From Pseudomonas sp. B33.4 (lineage in GTDB: Bacteria; Pseudomonadota; Gammaproteobacteria; Pseudomonadales; Pseudomonadaceae), in contig NZ_CP140706.1 in the NCBI RefSeq assembly GCF_034555375.1, positions 6,210,001 to 6,274,000 of the forward strand: a stretch of 64,000 nucleotides of DNA, given 5' to 3'. This document shows positions 26,650-38,218 of the stretch, piece after piece. The position numbers and the translations under genes are program-made. The notes under the pieces were generated by a model. It made no database searches and had not been told where the DNA came from. It saw only the letters and a program-made list of their open reading frames with translations. Each line of letters begins with the position of its first letter. Within the stretch, counting starts at the first letter, position 1.

Positions 26650-29058
26650 ATGAAGCGCGTGTTCACCGTAATTGGCTTGCTCATCGTTGTTCTGCTTGCC
26701 GGCGTCGGCGGGTATGTCTACAGCAAACAACCGACGCGCCAGGGCCAGGTCGAACTGCGTAACCTGCAAGGTTCGGTGACCGTGCGCTACGACGAGCGCG
26801 GTGTGCCGCACATTCGCGCCGAGAACGAAACCGACCTCTATCGCGCCCTCGGTTATGTGCATGCCCAGGACCGGCTGTTCCAGATGGAAGCCATGCGCCG
26901 CCTCGCCCGTGGCGAACTGGCCGAAGTGCTCGGGCCGAAACTGCTCGACACCGACAAACTGTTCCGCAGCCTGCGCATCCGCGAGCGCGCCGCCAGTTAT
27001 GTCGCCAGCCTCGATAAACAGTCGCCGGCGTGGAAGGGCCTGCAAGCCTATCTGGATGGCATTAACCAATATCAGGACAGCCACGCCGCACCGATCGAGT
27101 TTGACGTTCTGGGCATCCCCAAACGGCCGTTCACGGCGGAAGACAGCATCAGCGTCGCCGGCTACATGGCCTATAGCTTTGCGGCGGCGTTTCGCACCGA
27201 ACCGCTGCTGACCTACGTGCGCGATCAGCTCGGCGCCGATTATCTCAACGTTTTCGACCTCGACTGGCAGCCCAAAGGTGTGCTGGTCAACGGTCACGCC
27301 AAACCGACGCCGGCTCTCGCTGCCGGCGACTGGAAGGACCTCAACGCCCTCGCCCGTCTCAGCGAACAAGCGCTGATCGACAATGGTTTGCCGCAGTTCG
27401 AAGGCAGCAACGCCTGGGTGATTGCCGGCAGCCGCAGCCAGAGCGGCAAACCGCTGCTGGCCGGCGACCCGCACATTCGCTTCTCGGTGCCATCCGTGTG
27501 GTACGAGGCGCAACTGTCGGCGCCCGGCTTCGAGTTGTACGGCCATCATCAGGCATTGGTGCCGTTTGCGTTTCTGGGGCACAACCTCGATTTCGGCTGG
27601 AGCCTGACCATGTTCCAGAACGATGATCTGGATCTGATCGCCGAGAAGGTCAACCCGGACAATCCGAATCAGGTCTGGTATCGCGGCCAGTGGACCGACA
27701 TGGTCGTCACCGAGCAGCAAATCAATGTGAAGGGGCAGTCGCCAGTGACCCTCACCCTGCGCCAATCCCCTCATGGCCCGATCGTCAACGATGCGCTCGG
27801 CACCGCAGCCGGCAAGACACCGATCGCCATGTGGTGGGCGTTTCTCGAAACGCCAAACCCGATCCTCGAAGGCTTCTACCAGCTCAACCGCGCCGACACG
27901 CTGACCAAGGCCCGCGCCGCCGCGGCCAAGGTGCAGGCACCAGGGCTGAACCTCGTCTACGCCAACGCCAAGGGCGATATCGCCTGGTGGGCTTCGGCGT
28001 TGCTGCCCAAGCGCCCCGCCGGGGTGCGGCCGGAGTTCATCCTCGACGGCAGCAGCAATCAGGCCGACAAGGACGGTTTCTACCCGTTCAGCGCCAACCC
28101 GCAGGAAGAGAACCCGGCACGCGGCTACATCGTCTCGGCCAACTTCCAGCCGCTGTCGCCGACCGGCATGGAGATTCCCGGTTACTACAACCTCGCCGAT
28201 CGCGGGCAACAGCTCAATCGTCAGCTCAGCGACAAGAGCGTGAAGTGGACCAACGAAGCCAACCAGAAACTGCAACTGGGCACGGCGACCGGTTATGGCC
28301 CGCGATTGCTGGCGCCATTGCTACCGGTGCTACGCGAGGTGGTCAGCGATCCGGCGCAGTTGAAACTGGTCGAGCAACTGGCGCAGTGGCCGGGCGACTA
28401 TCCGCTGGATTCGGTCAGTGCGACGGTGTTCAACCAGTTCCTCTACGACCTGGCCGATGCGGCGATGCGTGATGAGTTGGGCAATGATTTTTTCGACACC
28501 TTACTGTCCACGCGAGTGATCGATGCGGCGTTGCCCAGACTGGCGGCGAATGCCGATTCTCCGTGGTGGGATAACCGCAGCACGCCGGCCAAAGAAACTC
28601 GCGCAGACGTCGTGCGCACGGCATGGCAGGCGAGCATGGCGCATCTGAAGCTAACGCTTGGTGACGATGTTGCTGGCTGGAAATGGGGGACCGCGCATAC
28701 GCTGACTCACGGCCATCCGTTGGGACAGCAGAAGCCGCTGGATCGGATTTTCAATGTCGGGCCGTTTGCGGCGCCGGGCAGTCATGAAGTGCCGAACAAT
28801 CTGTCGGCGAAGATCGGCCCGGCGCCATGGCCGGTGACTTACGGGCCGTCGACTCGGCGGCTGGTGGATTTTGCCGATCCCGCACATGGGTTGACGATCA
28901 ACCCGGTCGGGCAGAGTGGTGTGCCGTTTGACAGTCACTATGACGATCAGGCTGAGGCGTATGTCGACGGGATGTATGTGCAGGCGCATTTCAATGCCGA
29001 AGAGGTGACGGCGAATACGCGCAGTACCTTGAAGTTGTTGCCGGCGCGGGCACCTTAA
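26650..29058 (+). CDS. hacB: Penicillin acylase family protein, HacB/QuiP-like N-acyl-homoserine lactone acylase
   Basis: Ntn-hydrolase of 802 residues. Exported by an N-terminal hydrophobic segment (VFTVIGLLIVVLLAGVGGYVY). VRYDERGVPHIRAENETDLYRALGYVHAQDRLFQME is the alpha-chain start of the penicillin-acylase family. The autoproteolytic junction and nucleophile are at EGSNAWVIAGSRSQSGKPLLAGDPH, with Ser253 the likely N terminus of the beta chain. Beta-chain features include WSLTMFQNDDLDL and the Asn in FNVGPFAAPGSHEVPNNL. The position between serA and the spu locus matches what I recall of PA0305 (HacB), a long-chain acyl-homoserine-lactone acylase, hence the symbol. Substrate specificity is inferred; general acyl-amide hydrolysis is the safe call. 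RBS GGAG precedes ATG 26650. Confidence 0.8.
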   Translation: MKRVFTVIGLLIVVLLAGVGGYVYSKQPTRQGQVELRNLQGSVTVRYDERGVPHIRAENETDLYRALGYVHAQDRLFQMEAMRRLARGELAEVLGPKLLDTDKLFRSLRIRERAASYVASLDKQSPAWKGLQAYLDGINQYQDSHAAPIEFDVLGIPKRPFTAEDSISVAGYMAYSFAAAFRTEPLLTYVRDQLGADYLNVFDLDWQPKGVLVNGHAKPTPALAAGDWKDLNALARLSEQALIDNGLPQFEGSNAWVIAGSRSQSGKPLLAGDPHIRFSVPSVWYEAQLSAPGFELYGHHQALVPFAFLGHNLDFGWSLTMFQNDDLDLIAEKVNPDNPNQVWYRGQWTDMVVTEQQINVKGQSPVTLTLRQSPHGPIVNDALGTAAGKTPIAMWWAFLETPNPILEGFYQLNRADTLTKARAAAAKVQAPGLNLVYANAKGDIAWWASALLPKRPAGVRPEFILDGSSNQADKDGFYPFSANPQEENPARGYIVSANFQPLSPTGMEIPGYYNLADRGQQLNRQLSDKSVKWTNEANQKLQLGTATGYGPRLLAPLLPVLREVVSDPAQLKLVEQLAQWPGDYPLDSVSATVFNQFLYDLADAAMRDELGNDFFDTLLSTRVIDAALPRLAANADSPWWDNRSTPAKETRADVVRTAWQASMAHLKLTLGDDVAGWKWGTAHTLTHGHPLGQQKPLDRIFNVGPFAAPGSHEVPNNLSAKIGPAPWPVTYGPSTRRLVDFADPAHGLTINPVGQSGVPFDSHYDDQAEAYVDGMYVQAHFNAEEVTANTRSTLKLLPARAP

Positions 29059-29061
29059 AAG

Positions 29062-29238
29062 CCCCTCACCCTAACCCTCTCCCAGAGGGAGAGGGGACTG
29101 ACCGAGGTGTCTTTCGCTATGCACCGACCTGAGAGATCGAGTCGATTGTGGATTCGGCACAGCAATTTCACGTCGGCGTATCTCCTCAATATCCCCGGAT
29201 CGGCCCCCTCTCCCTCCGGGAGAGGGCTGGGGTGAGGG
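29062..29238. repeat. Composite repeat family E, copy 3
   Basis: Ends CCCCTCACCCTAACCCTCTCCC and GGGAGAGGGCTGGGGTGAGGG, with one core unit (GAGTCGATTGTGGATTCGGC at 29139-29158). The right end abuts the stop codon of the regulator gene, and the left end is 3 bases from the acylase stop. Confidence 0.85.
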
Positions 29239-30204
29239 TTAAAGCAGCAGCGCAAAATTCAGCCGAAACTGCTGCGGCGTCACGCCCAATCGGCGGTTGA
29301 ACACACTGCGCATATGTTGCGCATCGCGAAACCCGCACTGATATGCCACCGTCTTCAACGGCGCCGTGGTGCTTTCCAGCATCACCCGCGCCGCATCCAC
29401 TCGCGCCCGCTCGACGAACTCCGCCGGGGTGACTTTGGCCTCCCGGGCGAACACTCTGGAAAAGTTACGCGCACTCATGTTCGCCGCATTGGCCAGATCG
29501 GCAATCGTCAGATCGCCTGTGAGATTGGCCAATACATACAACTGCACCATCGCTACCGCCGATGTCGGCTCCGCATGTGGCGTGAGGAACGGACTGAACT
29601 GCGACTGCCCACCAGAACGCTGCGTAAACACCACCAATCGCTTGGCCACGCTCAACGCCACTTCGGCACCGTGATCACGGGCCAGCAGATACAGCGACAG
29701 ATCGATGCCCGCCGTAACTCCGGCCGAGGTGTAGAGCGTGCCGTCCTCGACATACAAGCGGTCCGCTTCGACCTGCGTTGTCGGACACAACTGCGCCAAC
29801 GCCTCGGCGTCATTCCAGTGCGTAGTCACGGTGCGCCCCTCCAGCAATCCGGCGCGCGCCAGCATGAACGCGCCGTTGCAGATCGAACCAAAACGCTGCG
29901 CCCGTGCACAGGCCCCGCGCAGCCAACCGTCGAACGTCGCGCCGAAATCCATGAACGGCAATTGCGGCCCGCCGGCGACCAGCAGCAGATCGTAGGCGTC
30001 GAGTGCTTCGCTGAAATGCCGATGGGCATTCAGGTTCAAACCGTTGGAACAGGCCATCGGGCCGTGTTCGACACCGATCACTTCGAGCCGATAGTGATCC
30101 TCGGCCGCCAAGAAGCGATTGGCCTCGGCGAACACGTCCATAGGGCCGCTGACATCCAGTGACTGCACGCCGGCGAACACGACGATGGCGACGGTTTTGT
30201 TCAT
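29239..30204 (-). CDS. GlxA-family AraC-type transcriptional regulator
   Basis: A 321-residue protein joining an N-terminal DJ-1/PfpI-like sensor domain to a C-terminal AraC/XylS DNA-binding domain. The first has VAIVVFAGVQSLDVSGPMDVFAEAN and FGSICNGAFMLARAGLLEGRTVTTHW; the second has LTIADLANAANMSARNFSRVFAREAKVTPAEFVERARVDAARVML then VAYQCGFRDAQHMRSVFNRRLGVTP. ATG 30204 starts at MNKTVAIVVF; the longer open frame upstream reads through a REPIN and is not coding. Divergent from the HD-domain gene, which may be its target. Ligand unknown; relatives respond to amino acids, carnitine, glycine betaine or aldehydes. Confidence 0.86.
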   Translation of the reverse strand: MNKTVAIVVFAGVQSLDVSGPMDVFAEANRFLAAEDHYRLEVIGVEHGPMACSNGLNLNAHRHFSEALDAYDLLLVAGGPQLPFMDFGATFDGWLRGACARAQRFGSICNGAFMLARAGLLEGRTVTTHWNDAEALAQLCPTTQVEADRLYVEDGTLYTSAGVTAGIDLSLYLLARDHGAEVALSVAKRLVVFTQRSGGQSQFSPFLTPHAEPTSAVAMVQLYVLANLTGDLTIADLANAANMSARNFSRVFAREAKVTPAEFVERARVDAARVMLESTTAPLKTVAYQCGFRDAQHMRSVFNRRLGVTPQQFRLNFALLL

Positions 30205-30228
30205 GGCTGTGGATTCCCTTTCAAGAGC

Positions 30229-30306
30229 AAAAGATCGCAGCCTTCGGCAGCTCCTACAGGTGTCCCCGCTTTCCCATGTAGGAGCTGCCGAAGGCTGCGA
30301 TCTTTT
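30229..30306. repeat. REPIN, family A, in a divergent gap
   Basis: The only repeat here that lies between two diverging starts (regulator 30204 and HD gene 30431). Arms AAAAGATCGCAGCC...GTAGG and complement, with a 15-base centre. Confidence 0.9.
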
Positions 30307-30430
30307 AGCTTGGCACGATTTGCAGGTGGATTGGCAAGGATCGCAGCCATGGATCGATTGTCCGGTTTCAGCCTCGGGCACAGACTTTCCCCATCAGCGC
30401 CACGACGGCGTTTTCGACGAGGAAACCGTT

Positions 30431-31072
30431 ATGAGCAGCACCATCGCCGGCATCAAAATCCCTGACAGCGCCCTCGCCCGGGCCACCACCGAGTACATCC
30501 GCGACATCGAGTCCGACCTGCTCTACCACCATTCGCGTCGGGTATTCCTGTTCGGCGCCCTGAGCGGTGAACGTCAGCAACTGGCCTACAACCCGGAGCT
30601 GTTGTACGTCGGCGCAATGTTCCATGACCTCGGCCTGGTCGAAGGTCATCGCAGTGATGACAAGCGCTTCGAAGTAGACGGTGCCAACGCAGCGGCGGCG
30701 TTTCTCAAACCCTACGGGTTGAGTGATGACGACATCGAACAAGTCTGGCTGTCGATTGCCTTGCACACCACACCGGGCGTGCCGAAGCATCTGCGCCCGA
30801 CCGTAGCGCTGGTGACCGCAGGCGTGGAGATGGATGTACTGGGAATGGATTACGCGGCGTTCAGCACCGTGCAGCGTGAAGCGGTGGTGCATGCGCACCC
30901 GCGTGGGGAAGGTTTCAAGGAATGCATCATCTGCGCGTTTGCCGATGGCTTGCGCCATCGTCCGCAGACCACGTTCGGCAATGTGAAGACCGATGTGCTG
31001 AAGGATCAGGAGCCGGGGTTCAAGCCGATGAACTTCGTTGAAGTCATCCGCAACTCTCCCTGGACTGCTTAA
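30431..31072 (+). CDS. HD-domain phosphohydrolase-like protein
   Basis: A 213-residue cytoplasmic protein with the HD metal-binding set: LLYHHSRRVFLFG (first His), LYVGAMFHDLGLVEGH (the HD pair), VWLSIALHTTPG and VALVTAGVEMDVLGMDY further on. This resembles cyanamide hydratase-like and other small HD hydrolases. The substrate is unknown. ATG 30431 follows GAGGAAACCGTT, a good ribosome site; the start upstream has no support. Divergent from the GlxA-type regulator, a pairing that suggests regulation by it. Confidence 0.83.
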   Translation: MSSTIAGIKIPDSALARATTEYIRDIESDLLYHHSRRVFLFGALSGERQQLAYNPELLYVGAMFHDLGLVEGHRSDDKRFEVDGANAAAAFLKPYGLSDDDIEQVWLSIALHTTPGVPKHLRPTVALVTAGVEMDVLGMDYAAFSTVQREAVVHAHPRGEGFKECIICAFADGLRHRPQTTFGNVKTDVLKDQEPGFKPMNFVEVIRNSPWTA

Positions 31073-31080
31073 AAACCCAT

Positions 31081-31167
31081 GTAGGAGTGAGCCTGCTCGC
31101 GATAGCGTCCTGTCAGTTGGAAATTTCCTGACTGAGACTCCGCTATCGCGAGCAGGCTCACTCCTAC
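31081..31167. repeat. REPIN, family B
   Basis: Arms GTAGGAGTGAGCCTGCTCGC and complement with the CGATAGCG/CGCTATCG extension on both sides, between the convergent stops of the HD gene and spuH. Confidence 0.92.
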
Positions 31168-31213
31168 AGTTTGAATTGGGTTGGCCTCGAGAATGAGGCC
31201 AACCCATTAGTGC

Positions 31214-32104
31214 TTACGCCGCCTCCGGGCTTGGCGCCCGACGCACGTCCGGCTGCTTCCACGAATCGGCTGCGCTTTCTTCGATGGCTTGCTGGATGGC
31301 TTTCTTGCGCGCTTCTTCGGCACGGCGGCTGAAGAACCAGACCATGAAGGTCACGATCGACACCGCCAGCAGAATCAGACTGGCCACGGCGTTGATCTCA
31401 GGCTTCACGCCCAGACGCACCGCCGAGAACACTTCCATCGGCAGGGTCGTCGAACCCGGGCCGGAAACGAAGCTCGCCAGTACCAGGTCATCCAGCGACA
31501 GCGCGAACGACATCATGCCGCCCGCCGCCAGCGATGGCGCGATCATCGGAATGGTGATCAGGAAGAACACCTTCCACGGCCGCGCACCGAGGTCCATCGC
31601 TGCCTCTTCGATCGACAGGTCCAACTCACGCAGACGCGCCGACACCACCACCGCCACGTACGCCGCACAGAATGTGGTGTGGGCGATCCAGATGGTGACG
31701 ATGCCACGCTCCTGCGGCCAGCCGATCATCTGCGCCATGGCCACGAACAGCAGCAACAGCGACAGGCCGGTGATCACCTCAGGCATCACCAGCGGCGCTG
31801 TCACCAGACCGCCGAACAGTGTGCGGCCCTTGAAGCGGGTGATGCGGGTCAGCACGAACGCCGCCAGCGTACCGAGCGCCACCGCCGCTACGGCGGTATA
31901 GCAGGCGATTTCCAGCGAGCGCAGCACGGAGCCCATCAGTTGCGTGTTGTCGAGCAGGCCGACGTACCACTTGATCGACCAGCCGCCCCACACCGTCACC
32001 AGTTTCGAGGCGTTGAACGAGTAGATCACCAGGATCAGCATCGGCAGGTAGATGAACAGCAAACCAATGACCAGCATCAGGCTGGAGAAACGGATGCGCT
32101 TCAT
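31214..32104 (-). CDS. spuH: Polyamine ABC transporter permease SpuH (PotI-like)
   Basis: Inner-membrane subunit of the putrescine/spermidine importer, 296 residues, six predicted helices. The cytoplasmic EAA loop that contacts the ATPase reads EEAAMDLGARPWKVFFLITIPMIAPS. It begins FSSLMLVIGLLFIYLPMLILVIYSFN, as PotI does. A charged tail of about 30 residues ends the protein. Its start codon overlaps the stop of spuG (ATGA), showing tight translational coupling. Last gene of the spu operon. Confidence 0.93.
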   Translation of the reverse strand: MKRIRFSSLMLVIGLLFIYLPMLILVIYSFNASKLVTVWGGWSIKWYVGLLDNTQLMGSVLRSLEIACYTAVAAVALGTLAAFVLTRITRFKGRTLFGGLVTAPLVMPEVITGLSLLLLFVAMAQMIGWPQERGIVTIWIAHTTFCAAYVAVVVSARLRELDLSIEEAAMDLGARPWKVFFLITIPMIAPSLAAGGMMSFALSLDDLVLASFVSGPGSTTLPMEVFSAVRLGVKPEINAVASLILLAVSIVTFMVWFFSRRAEEARKKAIQQAIEESAADSWKQPDVRRAPSPEAA

Positions 32105-33021
32105 TCTTTGCCCTCCATTTCTTTGGCCTGACTGCGGTTGAACAGAATGATCGGCACAATCAGGATCGCCAGCATCACCACCGCCAGCGCAGACGCTACC
32201 GGCCAGTCACGGTTGTTGAAGAACTCTTGCCAGAGCACTTTACCGATCATCAGGGTTTCCGGACCACCAAGCAGTTCCGGGATCACGAACTCGCCGACCA
32301 CCGGAATGAACACCAGCATGCAGCCAGCGATGATCCCGTTCTTGGACAGTGGAATAGTGATTTTCCAGAAGCTGTTGAAGGTGCTCGAACCCAGGTCGGA
32401 AGCGGCTTCCAGCAAGCTGTTGTCGTGCTTCACCAGGTTGGCGTACAGCGGCAGGATCATGAATGGCAGGTACGAGTAAACGACACCGATGTACACCGCA
32501 AGGTTGGTGTTGAGGATCTGCAGCGGCTCGTCGATGAAACCCATGCTCATCAGGAAGCCGTTCAGCAGCCCGTTGTTGCTGAGGATGCCCATCCACGCAT
32601 ACACGCGGATCAGGATCGCGGTCCAGGTCGGCATCATGATCAGCAGCACCAGCACCGTTTGCAGCTCTTTACGCGCGGTGGCGATGGCGTAGGCCATCGG
32701 GTAGCCGATCACCAGACAGAGGATGGTGCTGATCAGCGCCATCTTCAGCGAGCCGAGGTAAGCGGCGATGTACAACTCGTCGCCCGCGAGCATCGCGTAG
32801 TTGCCCAGGTTCAGCAGCAGTTGCAGCTTCTGCTCGGCGTAGGTGTAGATCTCGGTGTACGGCGGGATGGCCACGTCGGCTTCGGCGAAGCTGATCTTCA
32901 GGACGATGAAGAACGGCAACATGAAGAACAGGAACAGCCAGATGAACGGAACCCCGATGACCAGTTGGCGGCCATTGGGGATTATTCGGTTGATGCGGCG
33001 TTTGAATTTGCGCATGTTCAT
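32101..33021 (-). CDS. spuG: Polyamine ABC transporter permease SpuG (PotH-like)
   Basis: 306-residue permease that pairs with SpuH. Membrane segments start at LVIGVPFIWLFLFFMLPFFIVLKISF, and the EAA-type loop is LLEAASDLGSSTFNSFWKITIPLSKNG. ATG 33021 overlaps the stop codon of spuF (ATGA), which decides the start; a longer in-frame opening upstream lies inside spuF and is rejected. An alternative ATG two codons later (33015) is possible. Confidence 0.92.
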   Translation of the reverse strand: MNMRKFKRRINRIIPNGRQLVIGVPFIWLFLFFMLPFFIVLKISFAEADVAIPPYTEIYTYAEQKLQLLLNLGNYAMLAGDELYIAAYLGSLKMALISTILCLVIGYPMAYAIATARKELQTVLVLLIMMPTWTAILIRVYAWMGILSNNGLLNGFLMSMGFIDEPLQILNTNLAVYIGVVYSYLPFMILPLYANLVKHDNSLLEAASDLGSSTFNSFWKITIPLSKNGIIAGCMLVFIPVVGEFVIPELLGGPETLMIGKVLWQEFFNNRDWPVASALAVVMLAILIVPIILFNRSQAKEMEGKE

Positions 33022-34160
33022 GAGCGAAGTACCACGCCGCTGTCGTCTTCCCACCACACGTAAACCTGGTCGCCCCAGGTCGGACGCGCGCCGCGGCGTT
33101 CGGCGTTGGCGACGAACGACTGCACCAGCTTGCCGCTCGGCAATTCAACGTAGAACACCGAGTGACCGCCGAGGTAGGCGATGTCGTGGACTTTGCCGCT
33201 CGACCAGTTGTATTCGCAGGTCGGTTGGTCGGCGGTGACCAGCAGCTTCTCCGGACGAATCGCGTAAGTCACCGATTTGTCCTGTACCGAGGTGCTGATG
33301 CCGTGGCCGACGTAGATCTGCCGGTCGAGATCCTTGCAGGTGATGGTCGCGTGGCCTTCGGCGTCGTCGATCACTTCGCCTTCGAAGATGTTGACGTTGC
33401 CGATGAATTCGCAGACCAGACGGCTGGTCGGGGTTTCGTAGATGTCGATCGGGCTGCCGATCTGGGCGATCCAGCCCAGGTGCATGATCGCGATGCGCTC
33501 GGCCATGGTCATGGCCTCTTCCTGGTCGTGGGTCACCATCACACAGGTCACACCGACGCGCTCAATGATCTCGACCAGCTCCAGCTGCATCTGCGAACGC
33601 AGTTTCTTGTCGAGTGCGCCCATCGGCTCATCAAGTAACAGCAGCTTCGGTCGCTTGGCCAGCGAACGCGCCAGCGCCACACGCTGACGCTGACCGCCAG
33701 ACAGTTGATGCGGCTTACGTTTGGCGTACTGACTCATCTGCACCAGCTTGAGCATCTCGGCCACGCGGGCATCGACTTCAGCCGCCGGGATCTTGTCCTG
33801 TTTAAGGCCGAAGGCGATGTTCTGCGCCACGGTCATGTGCGGGAACAAGGCGTACGACTGGAACATCATGTTGATCGGACGTTCGTACGGCGGCATGTCG
33901 GTGATGTCGACGCCGTCGAGAAAAATGCGCCCCTCCGTGGGCCGTTCGAACCCTGCCAGCATCCGCAGCAGAGTGGATTTGCCCGATCCCGAACCGCCGA
34001 GCAAGGCGAAGATTTCGCCTTTCTTGATTTCCAGGGACACATCGTCCACGGCAATCGTCTCGTCGAACTTCTTCGTGACCCGGTCGATTTTGACCAGCAC
34101 CTGTTTCGGTGTCTGGTCGCCCTCGAGGGCTTTCTTATAGGCGCCGGAGGCAACTGCCAT
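33018..34160 (-). CDS. spuF: Polyamine ABC transporter ATP-binding protein SpuF (PotG-like)
   Basis: 380-residue ATPase that powers SpuGH. Walker A GGSGSGKSTLLRML lies near residue 56, the Q-loop region in FQSYALFPHMTVAQN, the signature LSGGQRQRVALARSL near 155, Walker B LLLLDEPMGALD and the switch His in MVTHDQEEAMTM. The C-terminal TOBE_2-type domain (YAIRPEKLLVTADQ and after) is regulatory. Upstream of spuG with overlapping stop and start. RBS-region spacing from spuE is 66 bases. Confidence 0.93.
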   Translation of the reverse strand: MAVASGAYKKALEGDQTPKQVLVKIDRVTKKFDETIAVDDVSLEIKKGEIFALLGGSGSGKSTLLRMLAGFERPTEGRIFLDGVDITDMPPYERPINMMFQSYALFPHMTVAQNIAFGLKQDKIPAAEVDARVAEMLKLVQMSQYAKRKPHQLSGGQRQRVALARSLAKRPKLLLLDEPMGALDKKLRSQMQLELVEIIERVGVTCVMVTHDQEEAMTMAERIAIMHLGWIAQIGSPIDIYETPTSRLVCEFIGNVNIFEGEVIDDAEGHATITCKDLDRQIYVGHGISTSVQDKSVTYAIRPEKLLVTADQPTCEYNWSSGKVHDIAYLGGHSVFYVELPSGKLVQSFVANAERRGARPTWGDQVYVWWEDDSGVVLRS

Positions 34161-34226
34161 TTACGAAACTCCCAGAAAAAAACAATGCAGTTCGCCCCGC
34201 AAGGCGAACCCAGGATGGTGTGTGCC

Positions 34227-36625
<2,399 letters not shown>

Positions 36626-36797
36626 GCGTTAATGCTCCAAATTTTTCTTTTTTGAACCACTTTGTTCAGCGGCCGAACCCGGACAACTGGAACCGCGGCT
36701 AGTCTGGCAAGATCCGAGGCGGTCTTTCAAGAAAAGACCAGCCTTTCTGACAGCTTTGCGCGAGAGCGCCACGGCTCCCCCGCTCAAAGCCTAGCAC

Positions 36798-38162
36798 TTA
36801 GCCCTGCAACGCACTGAGGGTCAGGTCCAGACACTTGCGTGCCTTGGTCACCAGCTCATCGATCTCGGCTTTGCTGATCACCAGCGGCGGCGCGATGATC
36901 ATGGTGTCGCCCACAGCGCGCATGATCAGGCCGTTGTCGAAGCAGAACTGGCGACAGATCATGCCGACGCCCTTGCCTTCGTAACGCTTGCGCGTGGCCT
37001 TGTCCTGCACCAGCTCGATCGCGCCCAACAGACCGACGCCGCGAACTTCACCCACCAACGGGTGATCGTTCAGTTCCCGCAGACGTTTCTGCAAATACGG
37101 TGCCGTTTCGTTGTGCGCGTTCTCGATAATTTTTTCGTCGCGCAGGATGCGGATGTTTTCCAGACCCACTGCGGCTGCCACCGGGTGACCGGAGTAGGTG
37201 AAGCCGTGGTTGAAATCGCCACCTTCGTTGAGCACCGCCACCACGCTGTCGCGAACGATCAGGCCACCCATCGGGATGTAACCGGAGGTCAGGCCTTTGG
37301 CGATGGTCATCATGTCGGGTTTGAGGTCGTAGAAATCGCTACCGAACCACTCACCGGTACGGCCGAAACCGCAAATCACTTCGTCGGCGACGAAGAGGAT
37401 GTCGTACTTGGCGAGGATTTCCTTGATGCGCGGCCAGTAGCTGTCGGGCGGAATGATCACGCCGCCGGCGCCCTGGATCGGCTCGGCAATAAAGGCACCG
37501 ACGTTGTCGACGCCGACTTCGAGAATCTTCTCTTCCAGCTGATTGGCTGCCCAGATACCGAATTCTTCCGGGGACATGTCGCCACCTTCAGCGAACCAGT
37601 ACGGCTGCGCGATGTGAACGATGCCCGGGATCGGCAAATCGCCTTGTTCGTGCATATACGTCATGCCACCGAGGCTCGCGCCAGCCACGGTCGAACCGTG
37701 ATAACCGTTCTTGCGGCTGATGATGACTTTCTTGTTCGGCTGGCCCTTGATCGCCCAGTAATGGCGAACCATGCGCAGCATGGTGTCGTTGCCTTCGGAG
37801 CCGGAACCGGTGAAGAACACGTGGTTCATGCCTTCCGGCGCCACGTCGGCAATCGCCTTGGCCAGTTCCAGTGCCGGCGGGTGCGCGGTCTGGAAGAACA
37901 GGTTGTAGTACGGCAGTTCGCGCATCTGCTTGGCGGCCGCGTCGGCCAGCTCATCGCGACCGTACCCGATGGCCACGCACCACAGACCGGCCATGCCATC
38001 GAGGATCTTGTTGCCTTCGCTGTCCCACAGGTAAACGCCCTTGGCGTTGGTGATGATCCGCGGGCCCTTCTCTTTCAGTTGCTTGAAGTCGCTGAACGGG
38101 GCCAGGTGGTGATCATTGCTGAGTGCTTGCCACTCGCGGGTTTGCGGGTTGTTGCTGGTCAT
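36798..38162 (-). CDS. spuC: Polyamine:pyruvate aminotransferase SpuC
   Basis: Class III PLP aminotransferase of 454 residues that moves the terminal amino group of putrescine or related diamines to pyruvate, giving an aminoaldehyde and alanine. Features: [38 protein letters not shown] (PLP phosphate loop), [20 protein letters not shown] (Asp in DEV), and the PLP lysine in [16 protein letters not shown] near residue 288. The operon position between spuB and spuD supports the polyamine role; other omega-aminotransferases are the alternative. Confidence 0.93.
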   Translation of the reverse strand: MTSNNPQTREWQALSNDHHLAPFSDFKQLKEKGPRIITNAKGVYLWDSEGNKILDGMAGLWCVAIGYGRDELADAAAKQMRELPYYNLFFQTAHPPALELAKAIADVAPEGMNHVFFTGSGSEGNDTMLRMVRHYWAIKGQPNKKVIISRKNGYHGSTVAGASLGGMTYMHEQGDLPIPGIVHIAQPYWFAEGGDMSPEEFGIWAANQLEEKILEVGVDNVGAFIAEPIQGAGGVIIPPDSYWPRIKEILAKYDILFVADEVICGFGRTGEWFGSDFYDLKPDMMTIAKGLTSGYIPMGGLIVRDSVVAVLNEGGDFNHGFTYSGHPVAAAVGLENIRILRDEKIIENAHNETAPYLQKRLRELNDHPLVGEVRGVGLLGAIELVQDKATRKRYEGKGVGMICRQFCFDNGLIMRAVGDTMIIAPPLVISKAEIDELVTKARKCLDLTLSALQG

Positions 38163-38218
38163 GCCAATTCTCCTTGTTATCGGTGAAGGCGCGACCGCTG
38201 AGGGTCGCGCCCGGCGTA

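Noticed and set aside
26563..28275. 570-codon open frame on the minus strand opposite the acylase gene
   Set aside because: It lies entirely opposite a gene with strong family motifs; its residue content (rich in Arg, His, Gln, Val) is that of an antisense shadow in GC-rich DNA. Similar long mirror frames at 9039-11315, 13048-14643 and 56520-58475 were rejected for the same reason.
30205..30381. Extended N terminus of the GlxA-type regulator
   Set aside because: The extra 59 codons are mostly REPIN sequence translated in frame.
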